64,000 nt of DNA from an uncultured Prevotella sp. (GTDB lineage Bacteria > Bacteroidota > Bacteroidia > Bacteroidales > Bacteroidaceae): the NCBI GenBank assembly GCA_905198745.1, contig CAJKDU010000004.1, positions 11,865 to 75,864 of the forward strand. Direction: 5' to 3'. Below the pieces are notes generated by a model that saw nothing but the letters and a program-made list of their open reading frames with translations, had not been told where the DNA came from and did no database searches. Position 1 is the first letter of the stretch. Each line of letters begins with the position of its first letter. A program made the translations under genes and the position numbers. This document shows positions 16,121 through 24,651 of this stretch, in pieces.

Positions 16121-18211
16121 ATGAGAAAACTTTTTGTAAGCATCTGCCTGTTGTTCGCCCTGGGTGTCAATGCCCAAAGCATAGACCGCCAGGCAGTGGT
16201 AGAGAGAAACAATCCCCATGTGACACAGATGGACTCACTCAGTTCGCTGTCGGTGGGCAATGGCGGCTTCGCCATGACTGTTGACGGCACCGGACTGCAG
16301 TCCTTCCCCGAACGTTACAGCAAGGGTGTGCCCCTCGGTACCATGAGCGATTGGGGCTGGCACTCGTTCAAGAACCCTGAGAACTACAAGGAGCAGGAAA
16401 GCTGGAAATACTACGACTTCGGTCGTGGCCGCAAGGAGCCTTATGCCACACAGGTGAAGGACAACAAGCGTGCCAAGGCCGCCGGCGACTGGTATCGTGT
16501 GAATCCCCACCGCCTGCATCTCGGCACCCTCGGTCTTTCCTTGGGCACCGACCCCAAGGCAGTGACGGGCATCAACCAGACACTCGACATGTGGACGGGC
16601 GAAATCAGCAGCAAGTTTAGCTATAAGGGCAAGAAGTATAGCGTGCAGACCGTGTGCGACCCTGCACTCGACATGATAGGCGCTCACATCGTTTCTGACG
16701 GCAAGATTGCCGTAGACCTGCGCTTCCCTTATCCTACAGGAGGCCACTGCGATGACGCCTGCGACTGGACCAAGGACAATCTGCACAGCACGGTGCTGGT
16801 GGGCAAGACTGCCAACTCGGCTACCCTCAAGCGCACCATCGACGCCACAGTCTACTATGTAACTGTGCGTTGGGAAGGCAAGGCCAAAATCAAGCAGACC
16901 GGCAAGAACCGCTATCAGCTTGTAGTCGGCGGCAAGACGCTGAGCCTCACGTGTGAATACAGCGAGCAGCCATCGAAGGCCGACAAGACCTTTGCCCAGG
17001 TTGAGGCTGAGAGCAAGACCTACTGGGAAGGCTATTGGAAGAAAGGCGGCATGGCAGACTTCGGTGCCTGCAAGGATCCGCGTGCCAAGGAGATGGAGCG
17101 CCGCGTGGTGCTCAGCCAGTATCTTCTTGCCATTCAGGATGCCGGCGACACACCTCCACAAGAGACAGGTCTGACCTACAACTCATGGTTCGGCAAGTTC
17201 CACCTCGAGATGATTCTCTGGCACCAGGCACAGTTTGCCCTGTGGGGCCATCCCGAACTTCTCGACCGCTCGCTCTCCTGGTATTTCAAGGCCGAGGATA
17301 ACGCACGCAAGATTGCACAGCGTCAGGGCTTCAAGGGTGTGCGCTGGATGAAGATGACCGACCCCGATGCCGGTGAGGCACCCTCCAGTGTGGGCAGCTT
17401 CCTCATTTGGCAGCAACCACACCTTATCTATTTGGCTGAACTTCTCTATCGTGCCAATCCCACACCGCAGGTGCTCCAGAAGTATGCTCGCCTGGTGGAT
17501 GAAACTGCCGAGTTTATGGGCGACTTTGCCGAATACGACAAGGCGAATGACCGCTACATTCTCCGCGGTTGCATCGCTGCCCAGGAAACATTGCCCGCAG
17601 CCACCACGGTGAACCCACCTTTCGAGTTGAGCTATTGGCATTGCGCCCTCAAGATTGCCCAGCAATGGCGTGAGCGCATGGGCAAGAACCGTGACGCGCA
17701 TTGGGACGACATCATCCGCAAGATTTCTCCGCTTGCCTCCAAGGACAGCCTTTATCTGGCTGCCGAGACACAGCCGGATTCCTATACCAACATCAAAATG
17801 TTCAGCGACCATCCAGCCGTGACGGGTGCCGTGGGTCTGCTGCCTTACAATAGCAAGCAGGTGAACCTCGACATCATGAAGAACACCGAGAAGTGGATAT
17901 GGAAGAACTGGAAGTGGGACACTTCATGGGGATGGGACTATCCTATGATGGCCATGTGTGCCGCCCGCATGGGCGAACCTCAGAACGCAGTGGGCGCCCT
18001 GCTGATGAAAGAGCAGAAGAACACTTATCTCGTGAGCGGACACAACTACCAGGACGGTCGTCTGCGTCTCTATCTCCCCGGTAACGGCGGCTACCTCATG
18101 GCTGTTGCCATGATGTGTGCCGGATGGGACGGCTCTACGAATCCTAATCCCGGATTCCCCCAGGACGGCAACTGGAACGTGAAGTGGGAAGGCTTGAAGC
18201 CTATGCCATAA
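16121..18211 (+). CDS. Secreted GH65-like (alpha/alpha)6-barrel protein of unknown substrate
   Basis: This 696-residue protein has a signal peptide ending near residue 18 (GVNAQ). An N-terminal beta-sandwich (about 25-300) is followed by a helical barrel (about 310-660). The barrel part (WHQAQFALWGHPELL, then YFKAEDNARKIAQRQGFKGVRW) resembles clan GH-L enzymes such as the GH65 phosphorylases, where a Phe/Trp-rich helix precedes the active site. Glu489 in AAQETLPAATTVNPP sits where GH65 proteins carry their catalytic acid, which makes it a candidate only. The phosphate-binding His-Ser pair of GH65 phosphorylases is not evident, so hydrolysis is more likely than phosphorolysis. It lies between a pectate lyase and a rhamnogalacturonan lyase, which suggests a pectin side-chain linkage. 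I do not recognise a characterised relative. Confidence 0.6.
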   Translation: MRKLFVSICLLFALGVNAQSIDRQAVVERNNPHVTQMDSLSSLSVGNGGFAMTVDGTGLQSFPERYSKGVPLGTMSDWGWHSFKNPENYKEQESWKYYDFGRGRKEPYATQVKDNKRAKAAGDWYRVNPHRLHLGTLGLSLGTDPKAVTGINQTLDMWTGEISSKFSYKGKKYSVQTVCDPALDMIGAHIVSDGKIAVDLRFPYPTGGHCDDACDWTKDNLHSTVLVGKTANSATLKRTIDATVYYVTVRWEGKAKIKQTGKNRYQLVVGGKTLSLTCEYSEQPSKADKTFAQVEAESKTYWEGYWKKGGMADFGACKDPRAKEMERRVVLSQYLLAIQDAGDTPPQETGLTYNSWFGKFHLEMILWHQAQFALWGHPELLDRSLSWYFKAEDNARKIAQRQGFKGVRWMKMTDPDAGEAPSSVGSFLIWQQPHLIYLAELLYRANPTPQVLQKYARLVDETAEFMGDFAEYDKANDRYILRGCIAAQETLPAATTVNPPFELSYWHCALKIAQQWRERMGKNRDAHWDDIIRKISPLASKDSLYLAAETQPDSYTNIKMFSDHPAVTGAVGLLPYNSKQVNLDIMKNTEKWIWKNWKWDTSWGWDYPMMAMCAARMGEPQNAVGALLMKEQKNTYLVSGHNYQDGRLRLYLPGNGGYLMAVAMMCAGWDGSTNPNPGFPQDGNWNVKWEGLKPMP

Positions 18212-18212
18212 G

Positions 18213-18282
18213 ACACCGTATCGCAGGTAAGGAAGTATAGCATGCAGGTCGTGCGGGTTCTTCTTTACCTGCGATATGGTGT
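18213..18282 (+). terminator. Long inverted repeat after the GH65-like gene
   Basis: ATCGCAGGTAA / TTACCTGCGAT forms a perfect 11-bp core that extends on both sides (ACACC / GGTGT) with one mismatch pair. No T-run follows, so it may stop transcription from either side or stabilise the 3' end. Confidence 0.5.
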
Positions 18283-18383
18283 TATGGCTCTTCCTGAAGT
18301 TGGGTGACACACCATGCCACAGGTTCTGAACGGATGCAGATCCCTTCCGCGCTGGCTTACGGCCACTTGGCCTGCCTGTTGAA

Positions 18384-18470
18384 GATCGTTAGTGGCAGAC
18401 TTACGAGGTGCTAATGGCAGACTAACGACAGGCAAATGGCAGGCTAACGATATGTTAGTGACAGACTTGG
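18384..18470 (-). repeat. Array of four 22-bp near-palindromic units
   Basis: Four units (21, 22, 22 and 22 bp; 18384, 18405, 18427 and 18449 onward) read on the minus strand around the word GTAAGTCTGCCACTAAC. Each unit is itself a weak palindrome (GTnAGT ... ACTnAC). It joins directly to the TGCCCA block, in the same order as at 45826-45979. Confidence 0.85.
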
Positions 18471-18556
18471 GCTTGGTCCCACAGCCTGGGCAACGAGTGC
18501 CACCGCCGTGGGCACCGAGTGTCCAAACTGAGGACCAAAATTTGTGCATTCCGCTT
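18471..18556 (-). repeat. TGCCCA palindromic block, copy 2 of 3
   Basis: Read on the minus strand, this block matches 45826-45913: a start near GCGGAATGC, then TTTGG, GGTGCCCACGG, TTGCCCAGGCT and GGGACCAAG. The central hairpin is kept although its bases differ. Confidence 0.8.
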
Positions 18557-18571
18557 AAATCTGTCAAGTGA

Positions 18572-18730
18572 TGGATTAGTGATAGAAGTGATATATATTT
18601 AACCATCTATCACTCATCTATCACTCCACTTATCTCGCTTGCTGTCAACGGAATAATGTAAGATATCAAGAAAAGTGATAGATAGTGGTGAAAAAACGAA
18701 AAACTTTTCCTGCGCGTGCGCGCGCGAGAA
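18572..18730 (+). repeat. GATAGA/CG-tract repeat core, copy A
   Basis: The core holds, in order: GTGATAGAAGTGA, CCATCTATCACTCATCTATCACTC, a TATCTCGCTT word, GATATCAAGAAAAGTGA, GAAAAACTTTTCCTGC and an alternating purine-pyrimidine tract of CG and TG steps at 18711-18726. Copies occur at 45654-45812 and 63734-63885 (both on the minus strand) and 48785-48945 (plus strand). The rest of the 664-base gap between the GH65-like and PL11 genes shows no coding sign. Confidence 0.88.
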
Positions 18731-18875
18731 AGGGCATCAAGAGGGGCGGAAATAGTGGGTGTGCTTTCAGCCTGTTTCGGTGTTAATCCAAACTCTAAAA
18801 CCACAAATGTCATTTCAAATCACTGGATGAACCTTTTTATTATCAACTTACTTATACGAACTAAAACAGAAAACA

Positions 18876-21113
18876 ATGAATTGTAAATCTCGAATCCTTG
18901 CCTTGATAGCTGGCATTGCCCTGCCCGCAGGCGCAGTGCAAGCCCAGTGGGTGACGCCTACCTCCCAAATGGAAAAACTCGACCGTGGCGTGGTGGCTTT
19001 TAAAGGAAAAACAAACAAGAACTTTATCAGTTGGCGCCTTCTTGGCACTGACAACCCTAATGTGACGTTCAATGTGATGCGCAATGGAACTGTCATCAAG
19101 AGCGGCATCTCGGGTGTCACCTATTATCAAGACAACGTGTCTACTGCCCAAGAATATCAGGTGCAGACCGTGCTCGATGGAAAGGTGATCGAAACATCCC
19201 CCGTGGCTACCTCTACCACCGGCTATTATTTCCCCCTAAATCTTGACCGCCCAGCCGGCGGCACCACTCCAGCCGGTGACGCTTACACCTATTCTCCGTG
19301 CGATTGCAGTGTGGGAGATGTGGATGGCGATGGACAGTATGAGATCATCGTGAAGTGGGATCCCTCCAATTCCAAAGACAACTCGCAGGCTGGCTATACG
19401 GGCAACGTGTATCTGGATTGCTATAAGCTGGACGGCACCAAACTCTGGCGCATTGACCTCGGCAAGAACATCCGGGCCGGTGCCCACTACACGCAGTTCC
19501 TCGTCTACGATTTTGACGGCGACGGCAAGGCCGAGGTAGTTTGCAAGACTGCACCCGGAAGCAAAGACGGCGACGGTAAATATGTGAGTAGTGCTGCGGA
19601 TGATGCGACCATACAGAATGTGGACAACACGAAGGATTGGCGTTATACATCAGGACGCAATATCGGCAAGATGGGAGGCGGACAAGAATGGCTTACCATA
19701 TTCTGTGGTGCAACGGGCAATGCCATCCATACCATCTTCTACAATCCGAACCGTAATGGTGGATTGGGAGGCGAGGCAGCCCCAACAAAGAATTGGAAAG
19801 AGAGCGGCACAGATACAAGCTATGGCAACAGAGGCGAACGCTATCTGGCCACGGTGGCTTATTTGGACGGACCCGACAAGAATCCTTCGGCGGTGATGGG
19901 CCGTGGCTACTACACTTATGCCTATTTGTGGGCAGTCGACTTCGACGGCAGCAAGCTGAAGACCCGCTGGCTCCATGTTTCCGAGTCGAAGAACAAGGTG
20001 ACCGTGACGGATGCCAACGGCAAGAAGACCACCAACACCTATTATACTAATACTGGCAACAGCGGCAAGAGCTGCACCCTCTATGCCAACGGAAACCACA
20101 ACCTTTCCTGTGCCGATGTGGACGGTGACGGCAAGGACGAAATACTCTATGGCTCGGCGGCAGTCGACGACGACGGCAGCTTGCTCTATGCCGTAGGTTG
20201 GGGTCACGGCGACGCCATGCATGTGAGCAAGCTGATTCCCGACAGAGCTGGCTTGCAGGTGTTCGACGTGCACGAAGAGGATCCATACGGTTGGGACGTT
20301 CACGATGCTGCCACCGGTGAAGTGCTATATTATGCCTCGGGCGCCAACGACAACGGGCGCGGTCTGGCTGCCGACATCATGCCCAACGAACGCGGTTTAC
20401 AGTTCTGGTCTTCCAACGACCGTACGGTGCGCAGTGCCGTGACGGGCGAGTCGGTGAGCGGCGCCAAGAGCCAACCCATTAATTTCCGTGTCTATTGGGG
20501 CGGAACCTTGAAGGACGACCTGCTGGACGGCACGTCTCTCAAGGACTATGCCGGAAAGGACTATACCCTGTATATGGGGCAAAAGGTGTTGGCTTACGGC
20601 CATTCGGCTTCGTGCAACAGCACCAAGTCCATGCCTTGTCTTGCTGCCGACCTGTTCGGCGACTGGCGCGAGGAAATCATCATGTGGGACAGCAGCAACT
20701 CGAGCACCCTCAACATCTTCTCTTCCAGCGAGACCACCAAGTATCGCATACCCACGCTGATGCACGACCATACTTACCGTATGGGCATTACTTGGCAGAA
20801 CACCGCCTACAACCAGCCACCCCATTTGGGCTTCTACCTTCCCGACTATGTGGCTCAAGCCACTGCCATCAAAAGTGTGGATGCCGATGTGGCAGACTGG
20901 ATAGCGCTTGATGAGGGTGGAGAGCTTCGGTTGGATGTGCCTGCCGGCACATCGGTCAGTGTGGCAATACACGATGTAAGTGGACGCATTTGCTGGTCGA
21001 AGACGGTCACTGGCGCACAAAAGTTACAAATTCCAACCTTATCTCCCGGCACTTACATGTTGAAAGCAGTATCGGGCGGAAATGTGTTTATGCGTAAGTT
21101 TTTGAATCGATAA
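18876..21113 (+). CDS. Rhamnogalacturonan lyase, PL11, with C-terminal sorting domain
   Basis: This 745-residue secreted protein matches polysaccharide lyase family 11, which breaks the GalA-rhamnose backbone of rhamnogalacturonan I by beta-elimination. A signal peptide (about 1-23) precedes a small beta-sandwich (LDRGVVAFKGKTNKNFISWRLLG) and an eight-bladed propeller rich in calcium-binding loops such as DVDGDGQYE, DFDGDGKAE and DVDGDGKDE. Conserved words RGYYTYAYLWAVDFDG and WGTL-like segments follow. The last 70 residues (SVSVAIHDVSGRICWSK...GTYMLKAVSGG) form a typical type IX secretion sorting domain, so the enzyme should reach the cell surface. It lies immediately upstream of the first SusC/SusD pair, from which it is separated by a terminator. 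Confidence 0.92.
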   Translation: MNCKSRILALIAGIALPAGAVQAQWVTPTSQMEKLDRGVVAFKGKTNKNFISWRLLGTDNPNVTFNVMRNGTVIKSGISGVTYYQDNVSTAQEYQVQTVLDGKVIETSPVATSTTGYYFPLNLDRPAGGTTPAGDAYTYSPCDCSVGDVDGDGQYEIIVKWDPSNSKDNSQAGYTGNVYLDCYKLDGTKLWRIDLGKNIRAGAHYTQFLVYDFDGDGKAEVVCKTAPGSKDGDGKYVSSAADDATIQNVDNTKDWRYTSGRNIGKMGGGQEWLTIFCGATGNAIHTIFYNPNRNGGLGGEAAPTKNWKESGTDTSYGNRGERYLATVAYLDGPDKNPSAVMGRGYYTYAYLWAVDFDGSKLKTRWLHVSESKNKVTVTDANGKKTTNTYYTNTGNSGKSCTLYANGNHNLSCADVDGDGKDEILYGSAAVDDDGSLLYAVGWGHGDAMHVSKLIPDRAGLQVFDVHEEDPYGWDVHDAATGEVLYYASGANDNGRGLAADIMPNERGLQFWSSNDRTVRSAVTGESVSGAKSQPINFRVYWGGTLKDDLLDGTSLKDYAGKDYTLYMGQKVLAYGHSASCNSTKSMPCLAADLFGDWREEIIMWDSSNSSTLNIFSSSETTKYRIPTLMHDHTYRMGITWQNTAYNQPPHLGFYLPDYVAQATAIKSVDADVADWIALDEGGELRLDVPAGTSVSVAIHDVSGRICWSKTVTGAQKLQIPTLSPGTYMLKAVSGGNVFMRKFLNR

Positions 21114-21139
21114 TAATTATAAAGGTAATTTTCTAGGTG

Positions 21140-21180
21140 GAAAGGGCAGACTCGTGATGGGCCTGTCCTTTCTTTCTTTC
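21140..21180 (+). terminator. Terminator after PL11
   Basis: Stem GAAAGGGCAG / CTGTCCTTTC (21140-21149 and 21163-21172, one G-T pair) is followed by TTTCTTTC. Confidence 0.75.
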
Positions 21181-21223
21181 GCTAAAAAGTTGGTAACAAG
21201 TGTTTATTTTCCTGCTCTTTTTC

Positions 21224-21254
21224 TTGCTTGTTATTAATTTTTGTTTTATTTTTG
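21224..21254 (+). promoter_or_regulatory. Promoter of the first susC/susD pair
   Basis: TTG (21224-21226) lies 20 bases before TATTTTTG (21247-21254), the -33/-7 arrangement of the Bacteroides primary sigma factor. The leader to the susC start is about 100 bases. Confidence 0.6.
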
Positions 21255-21363
21255 CATCGTCATACTTAATCTTGTACCTATTCTCGTGATTCAAGTCTAT
21301 TGTGTAAAAGTGATAAAGAGATAAATAAACCAAATACCAATAATAATTATTAAATCTTTATTT

Positions 21364-24300
21364 ATGAGCAAGAAAACCGACAACTTGCATGCTGCAACAC
21401 ACATGTGGAAGGCTTTTTCCCAAAGAGTGTTGATGCTGGCGATAATGCTGGTAGTGAGCATGAGTGCTTTAGCACAGTCAAAGACTGTCACAGGTAAGAT
21501 TGTGGATGCCAATGGCGAACCTGTCATTGGTGCCTCGGCAATCGTGAAGGGTACATCTATCGGTGGCGTGAGCGACATCGATGGAAACTTCACCATCAAG
21601 AACGTACCCGAGGATGCAACCATTCAAGTTAGTTATGTGGGCTACAAGGCCCAGACCATTTCCGTGAAAGGAAAGAACACCCTAACCATTACTCTTTTGG
21701 AAGACAACACCACACTCGACGACGTGGTGGTCATCGGTTATGGTAGCGTGAAGAAAAGCACGTTGACCGCTGCCGTGTCCAAGATGGACGCCAAGGGCAT
21801 TGAGAACCGTACCTTGGCACGTGCCGAGACAGCCCTCCAGGGTCAGTTGGCAGGTGTGCAGGTGCGTACCACTACCGGTGAGCCTGGCTCCGACATGCAG
21901 ATTCGCGTGCGCGGCGCCGCTTCTGTCAATGCCTCTTCCGACCCTCTCTATGTTGTTGATGGTGTGCCAACGGACAACCTGAGCGGTATCAACCCTGCCG
22001 ACATCCAGAGCGTCGAAGTGTTGAAGGACGCTGCATCCGCAGCCATCTACGGTTCGCGCGGTTCTAACGGTGTTGTGATGGTAACCACCAAGAAGGGCAA
22101 GAGCGGCAAACCCCAGGTTTCCTTCAATGCCCAGTTCGGCTGGCAGCACATGGAGAAGAAACTCGACATTCTGAGTGCTACCGAGTGGATGAAATTCCGC
22201 TTGAGGTATAACGATGCCTACTATATGCAGCAGGCCAAGTCAAAGGGCGTGACAAATGCCAGCATCAAGGACGACAATGCCACTCGTTTGGCCAACCTTA
22301 GATTGACTAAAAATGACTATGGTGTGATTCTTGACAACCGTTGGTTCCAGTATCTTAGCCAGGCTGACCGCGACGCTCACACATACGACGCAACCGACGA
22401 ACAGCTCTGCTTGCTCGACTGGCAAGATGAGTTCTATCGCAATGCCGCCATCCAGGATTACAACATCAATGTGGCTGGTGGTAGCGACCGCACTTCTTAT
22501 ATGTTCTCGGGCGGCTACATGAAGCAAGACGGTATTGCCCGTGGTACAGGCTACCAGCGCTTCTCCCTCCGCACCAAGGTGGAATCAAAGATCAACAACT
22601 ACATTACAGTAGGTATCAACCTCGCTCCGACATACATCGTGAACGACGGTTCTGGTATGGTTAACGGTAAGGACTCTCAGGCACATCAAGTGTTGACCTC
22701 TGTGCCTGTGTCTGAGCCAGGTGTAGGCTATATTACTAATGCCAACGGCAACTCTTACTATCTTTGGGCAGGCAGTAGTTCCAGTCCTACTTATTATATG
22801 GATAAAAACACCAGCCAGAGCCGGATTATGAAGTTGGCTGCCAATGGTTTCGTGCGTGTGACTCCTATCAAGGACTTGAGCATCGAGTTCACAGGTGCTG
22901 CCCAGTACTACGACAAGGATGCCAATGCCTATTACACCACAATGGCTTCCAAGAACTGGGCACAGGGTGAAGGCGCCAAGTCTTCAGGTCGTCATCAGAC
23001 AGAACGTGCGCTCGAGACATTGGTTCAGGCTGTGGCCAACTATAACTTCACACTGGGCAAGTATCACAACTTTAATGCCATGCTCGGTGCTTCTGCCGAG
23101 AAGACCAGTGTGGGTTACACCACAGACCAGAATTTCAACGGTCCTTTCCCGAATGATGCCGTTCAAGGCTCCTTCAATGGCTCGTTGGTAGGTGTGAAGA
23201 CCAATACCGTTACAGAGAAGACACCTAAGAAGTTGACTTCTTTCTTCGGCCGTCTGCAATACAACTTCGACGAGAAGTATATGCTTTCTGCCAGCTTGCG
23301 TACTGATGGTTGCTCTGTCTTCGGATCAGACAACAAGTGGGGTGTATTCCCTGCAGCTTCTGCCGGATGGTTGGTATCTAATGAAAAGTTCTTCAAGAAC
23401 TGGAACCTCAAGTGGTGGAACACCTTGAAGTTCCGCTTGAGCTATGGTGAAACAGGTAACAACAACATCAGCAACACAGCTGCTTATCCTACATTGACCA
23501 ATACCACATACGGTGGCTTGAGTGGTTACTACGCCAACTCTCTCGGCAATGCTGACCTCGGATGGGAGAAGACCAAGAGTACAGACATCGCCATTGACCT
23601 TGCCTTCTTGAAGAACCGCATCCAGTTGTCTTTGGACTACTACACCAAGAAGACCACTGACCTTCTCTATCAGGTACCTGTTCCCGGTGTTTCGGGCTTC
23701 AAAACTGTATGGGATAACTTGGGCGACATTGACAACCACGGATTCGAAATCGAGTTGAACACTCGCAACCTCATTGGACAGTTCAAGTGGGATACATCTT
23801 TCAACGTGGCTTACAACAAAAACGAGGTGAAGTCGCTCGGTGCTGACAACACACCTGTTTACTCAGGTTTCCAGGGTAGCAACTACTCTAACGTGCTGAT
23901 GGTGGGCAAACCTATCAACACTTTCTATATGTATGATGCTATTGGCGTGTGGAAGAACCAGGCAGAAATCGATGCTTATAGTGCAGCCCACAATGGTACT
24001 CCCGTTACCTTCGAAGGCAAGAAAATTCATCCAGGTGATATCCGTTACCGTGACGTTGACGACAGTGGAAACTTTACTGCCGACGACAAAACCTTCCTCG
24101 GCCAGCCTACTCCTAAGTTCGTGTTTGGTATGACCAACACCTTCCATTGGAAAGATTTTGATGCATCCATCCTTCTCACCGCCCAGACAGGTGGCAAGAT
24201 CTTTGGTGTGTTCGGTCGTGCCAACGACCGTCCAAGTATGGGTGCCAATACTAATGTGATGGGCCACTGGAGAAACGCTTGGTGGAGTGAGGAAGAAACA

Positions 24301-24627
24301 GGCGATGGCAAGACTCCTTATATCTTGAGCAAGACTACTGGCGCTACGCTCGATTCGCGTTGGCTCTATTCTTCCGACTATCTGCGCATCAAGAACTTGA
24401 CCATAGGCTATAAGTTGCCAATCAATCCCAAGATTATTTCTTATGCACGTGTTTACTTCTCCGTGGAGAACCTTGCTTGCTGGAACAACTACTACGGCGG
24501 TTATTCTCCTGAGGCAGCCAACACGGCATCCAGCAGTTCTCCAGGTGGACAGAGCGCAGTGGGACTTGACTACAGTAGCTACCCATTGTCTCGTACTTTC
24601 ACTTTTGGTATCAACATCAACTTCTAA
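21364..24627 (+). CDS. SusC-like TonB-dependent oligosaccharide importer (first pair)
   Basis: This 1087-residue outer-membrane transporter imports oligosaccharides with its SusD partner using TonB energy. A signal peptide (cleaved near residue 38, SALAQ) is followed by a carboxypeptidase-regulatory-like domain (about 40-115), the TonB-box region DDVVVIGYGSVKKS, a plug domain (about 125-250, with NPADIQSVEVLKDAASAAIYG) and a 22-strand barrel ending in Phe (FGININF), the usual outer-membrane signature. The susD gene begins 24 bases downstream. Placement next to PL11 and PL1 enzymes points to pectic oligosaccharides. It shares architecture with the second SusC in this window but is clearly diverged from it. 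Confidence 0.95.
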   Translation: MSKKTDNLHAATHMWKAFSQRVLMLAIMLVVSMSALAQSKTVTGKIVDANGEPVIGASAIVKGTSIGGVSDIDGNFTIKNVPEDATIQVSYVGYKAQTISVKGKNTLTITLLEDNTTLDDVVVIGYGSVKKSTLTAAVSKMDAKGIENRTLARAETALQGQLAGVQVRTTTGEPGSDMQIRVRGAASVNASSDPLYVVDGVPTDNLSGINPADIQSVEVLKDAASAAIYGSRGSNGVVMVTTKKGKSGKPQVSFNAQFGWQHMEKKLDILSATEWMKFRLRYNDAYYMQQAKSKGVTNASIKDDNATRLANLRLTKNDYGVILDNRWFQYLSQADRDAHTYDATDEQLCLLDWQDEFYRNAAIQDYNINVAGGSDRTSYMFSGGYMKQDGIARGTGYQRFSLRTKVESKINNYITVGINLAPTYIVNDGSGMVNGKDSQAHQVLTSVPVSEPGVGYITNANGNSYYLWAGSSSSPTYYMDKNTSQSRIMKLAANGFVRVTPIKDLSIEFTGAAQYYDKDANAYYTTMASKNWAQGEGAKSSGRHQTERALETLVQAVANYNFTLGKYHNFNAMLGASAEKTSVGYTTDQNFNGPFPNDAVQGSFNGSLVGVKTNTVTEKTPKKLTSFFGRLQYNFDEKYMLSASLRTDGCSVFGSDNKWGVFPAASAGWLVSNEKFFKNWNLKWWNTLKFRLSYGETGNNNISNTAAYPTLTNTTYGGLSGYYANSLGNADLGWEKTKSTDIAIDLAFLKNRIQLSLDYYTKKTTDLLYQVPVPGVSGFKTVWDNLGDIDNHGFEIELNTRNLIGQFKWDTSFNVAYNKNEVKSLGADNTPVYSGFQGSNYSNVLMVGKPINTFYMYDAIGVWKNQAEIDAYSAAHNGTPVTFEGKKIHPGDIRYRDVDDSGNFTADDKTFLGQPTPKFVFGMTNTFHWKDFDASILLTAQTGGKIFGVFGRANDRPSMGANTNVMGHWRNAWWSEEETGDGKTPYILSKTTGATLDSRWLYSSDYLRIKNLTIGYKLPINPKIISYARVYFSVENLACWNNYYGGYSPEAANTASSSSPGGQSAVGLDYSSYPLSRTFTFGININF

Positions 24628-24651
24628 ACCAACCCTTAAAATCTAAAGAAT

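Noticed and set aside
18384..18470. 22-bp units considered as a CRISPR array
   Set aside because: Units abut with no unique spacers, vary from copy to copy, and no cas gene is present.
18711..18726. CG-rich alternating tract as a simple sequence phase-variation switch
   Set aside because: The tract is not a pure repeat unit and lies outside any coding frame or promoter; it is better treated as part of the dispersed repeat.
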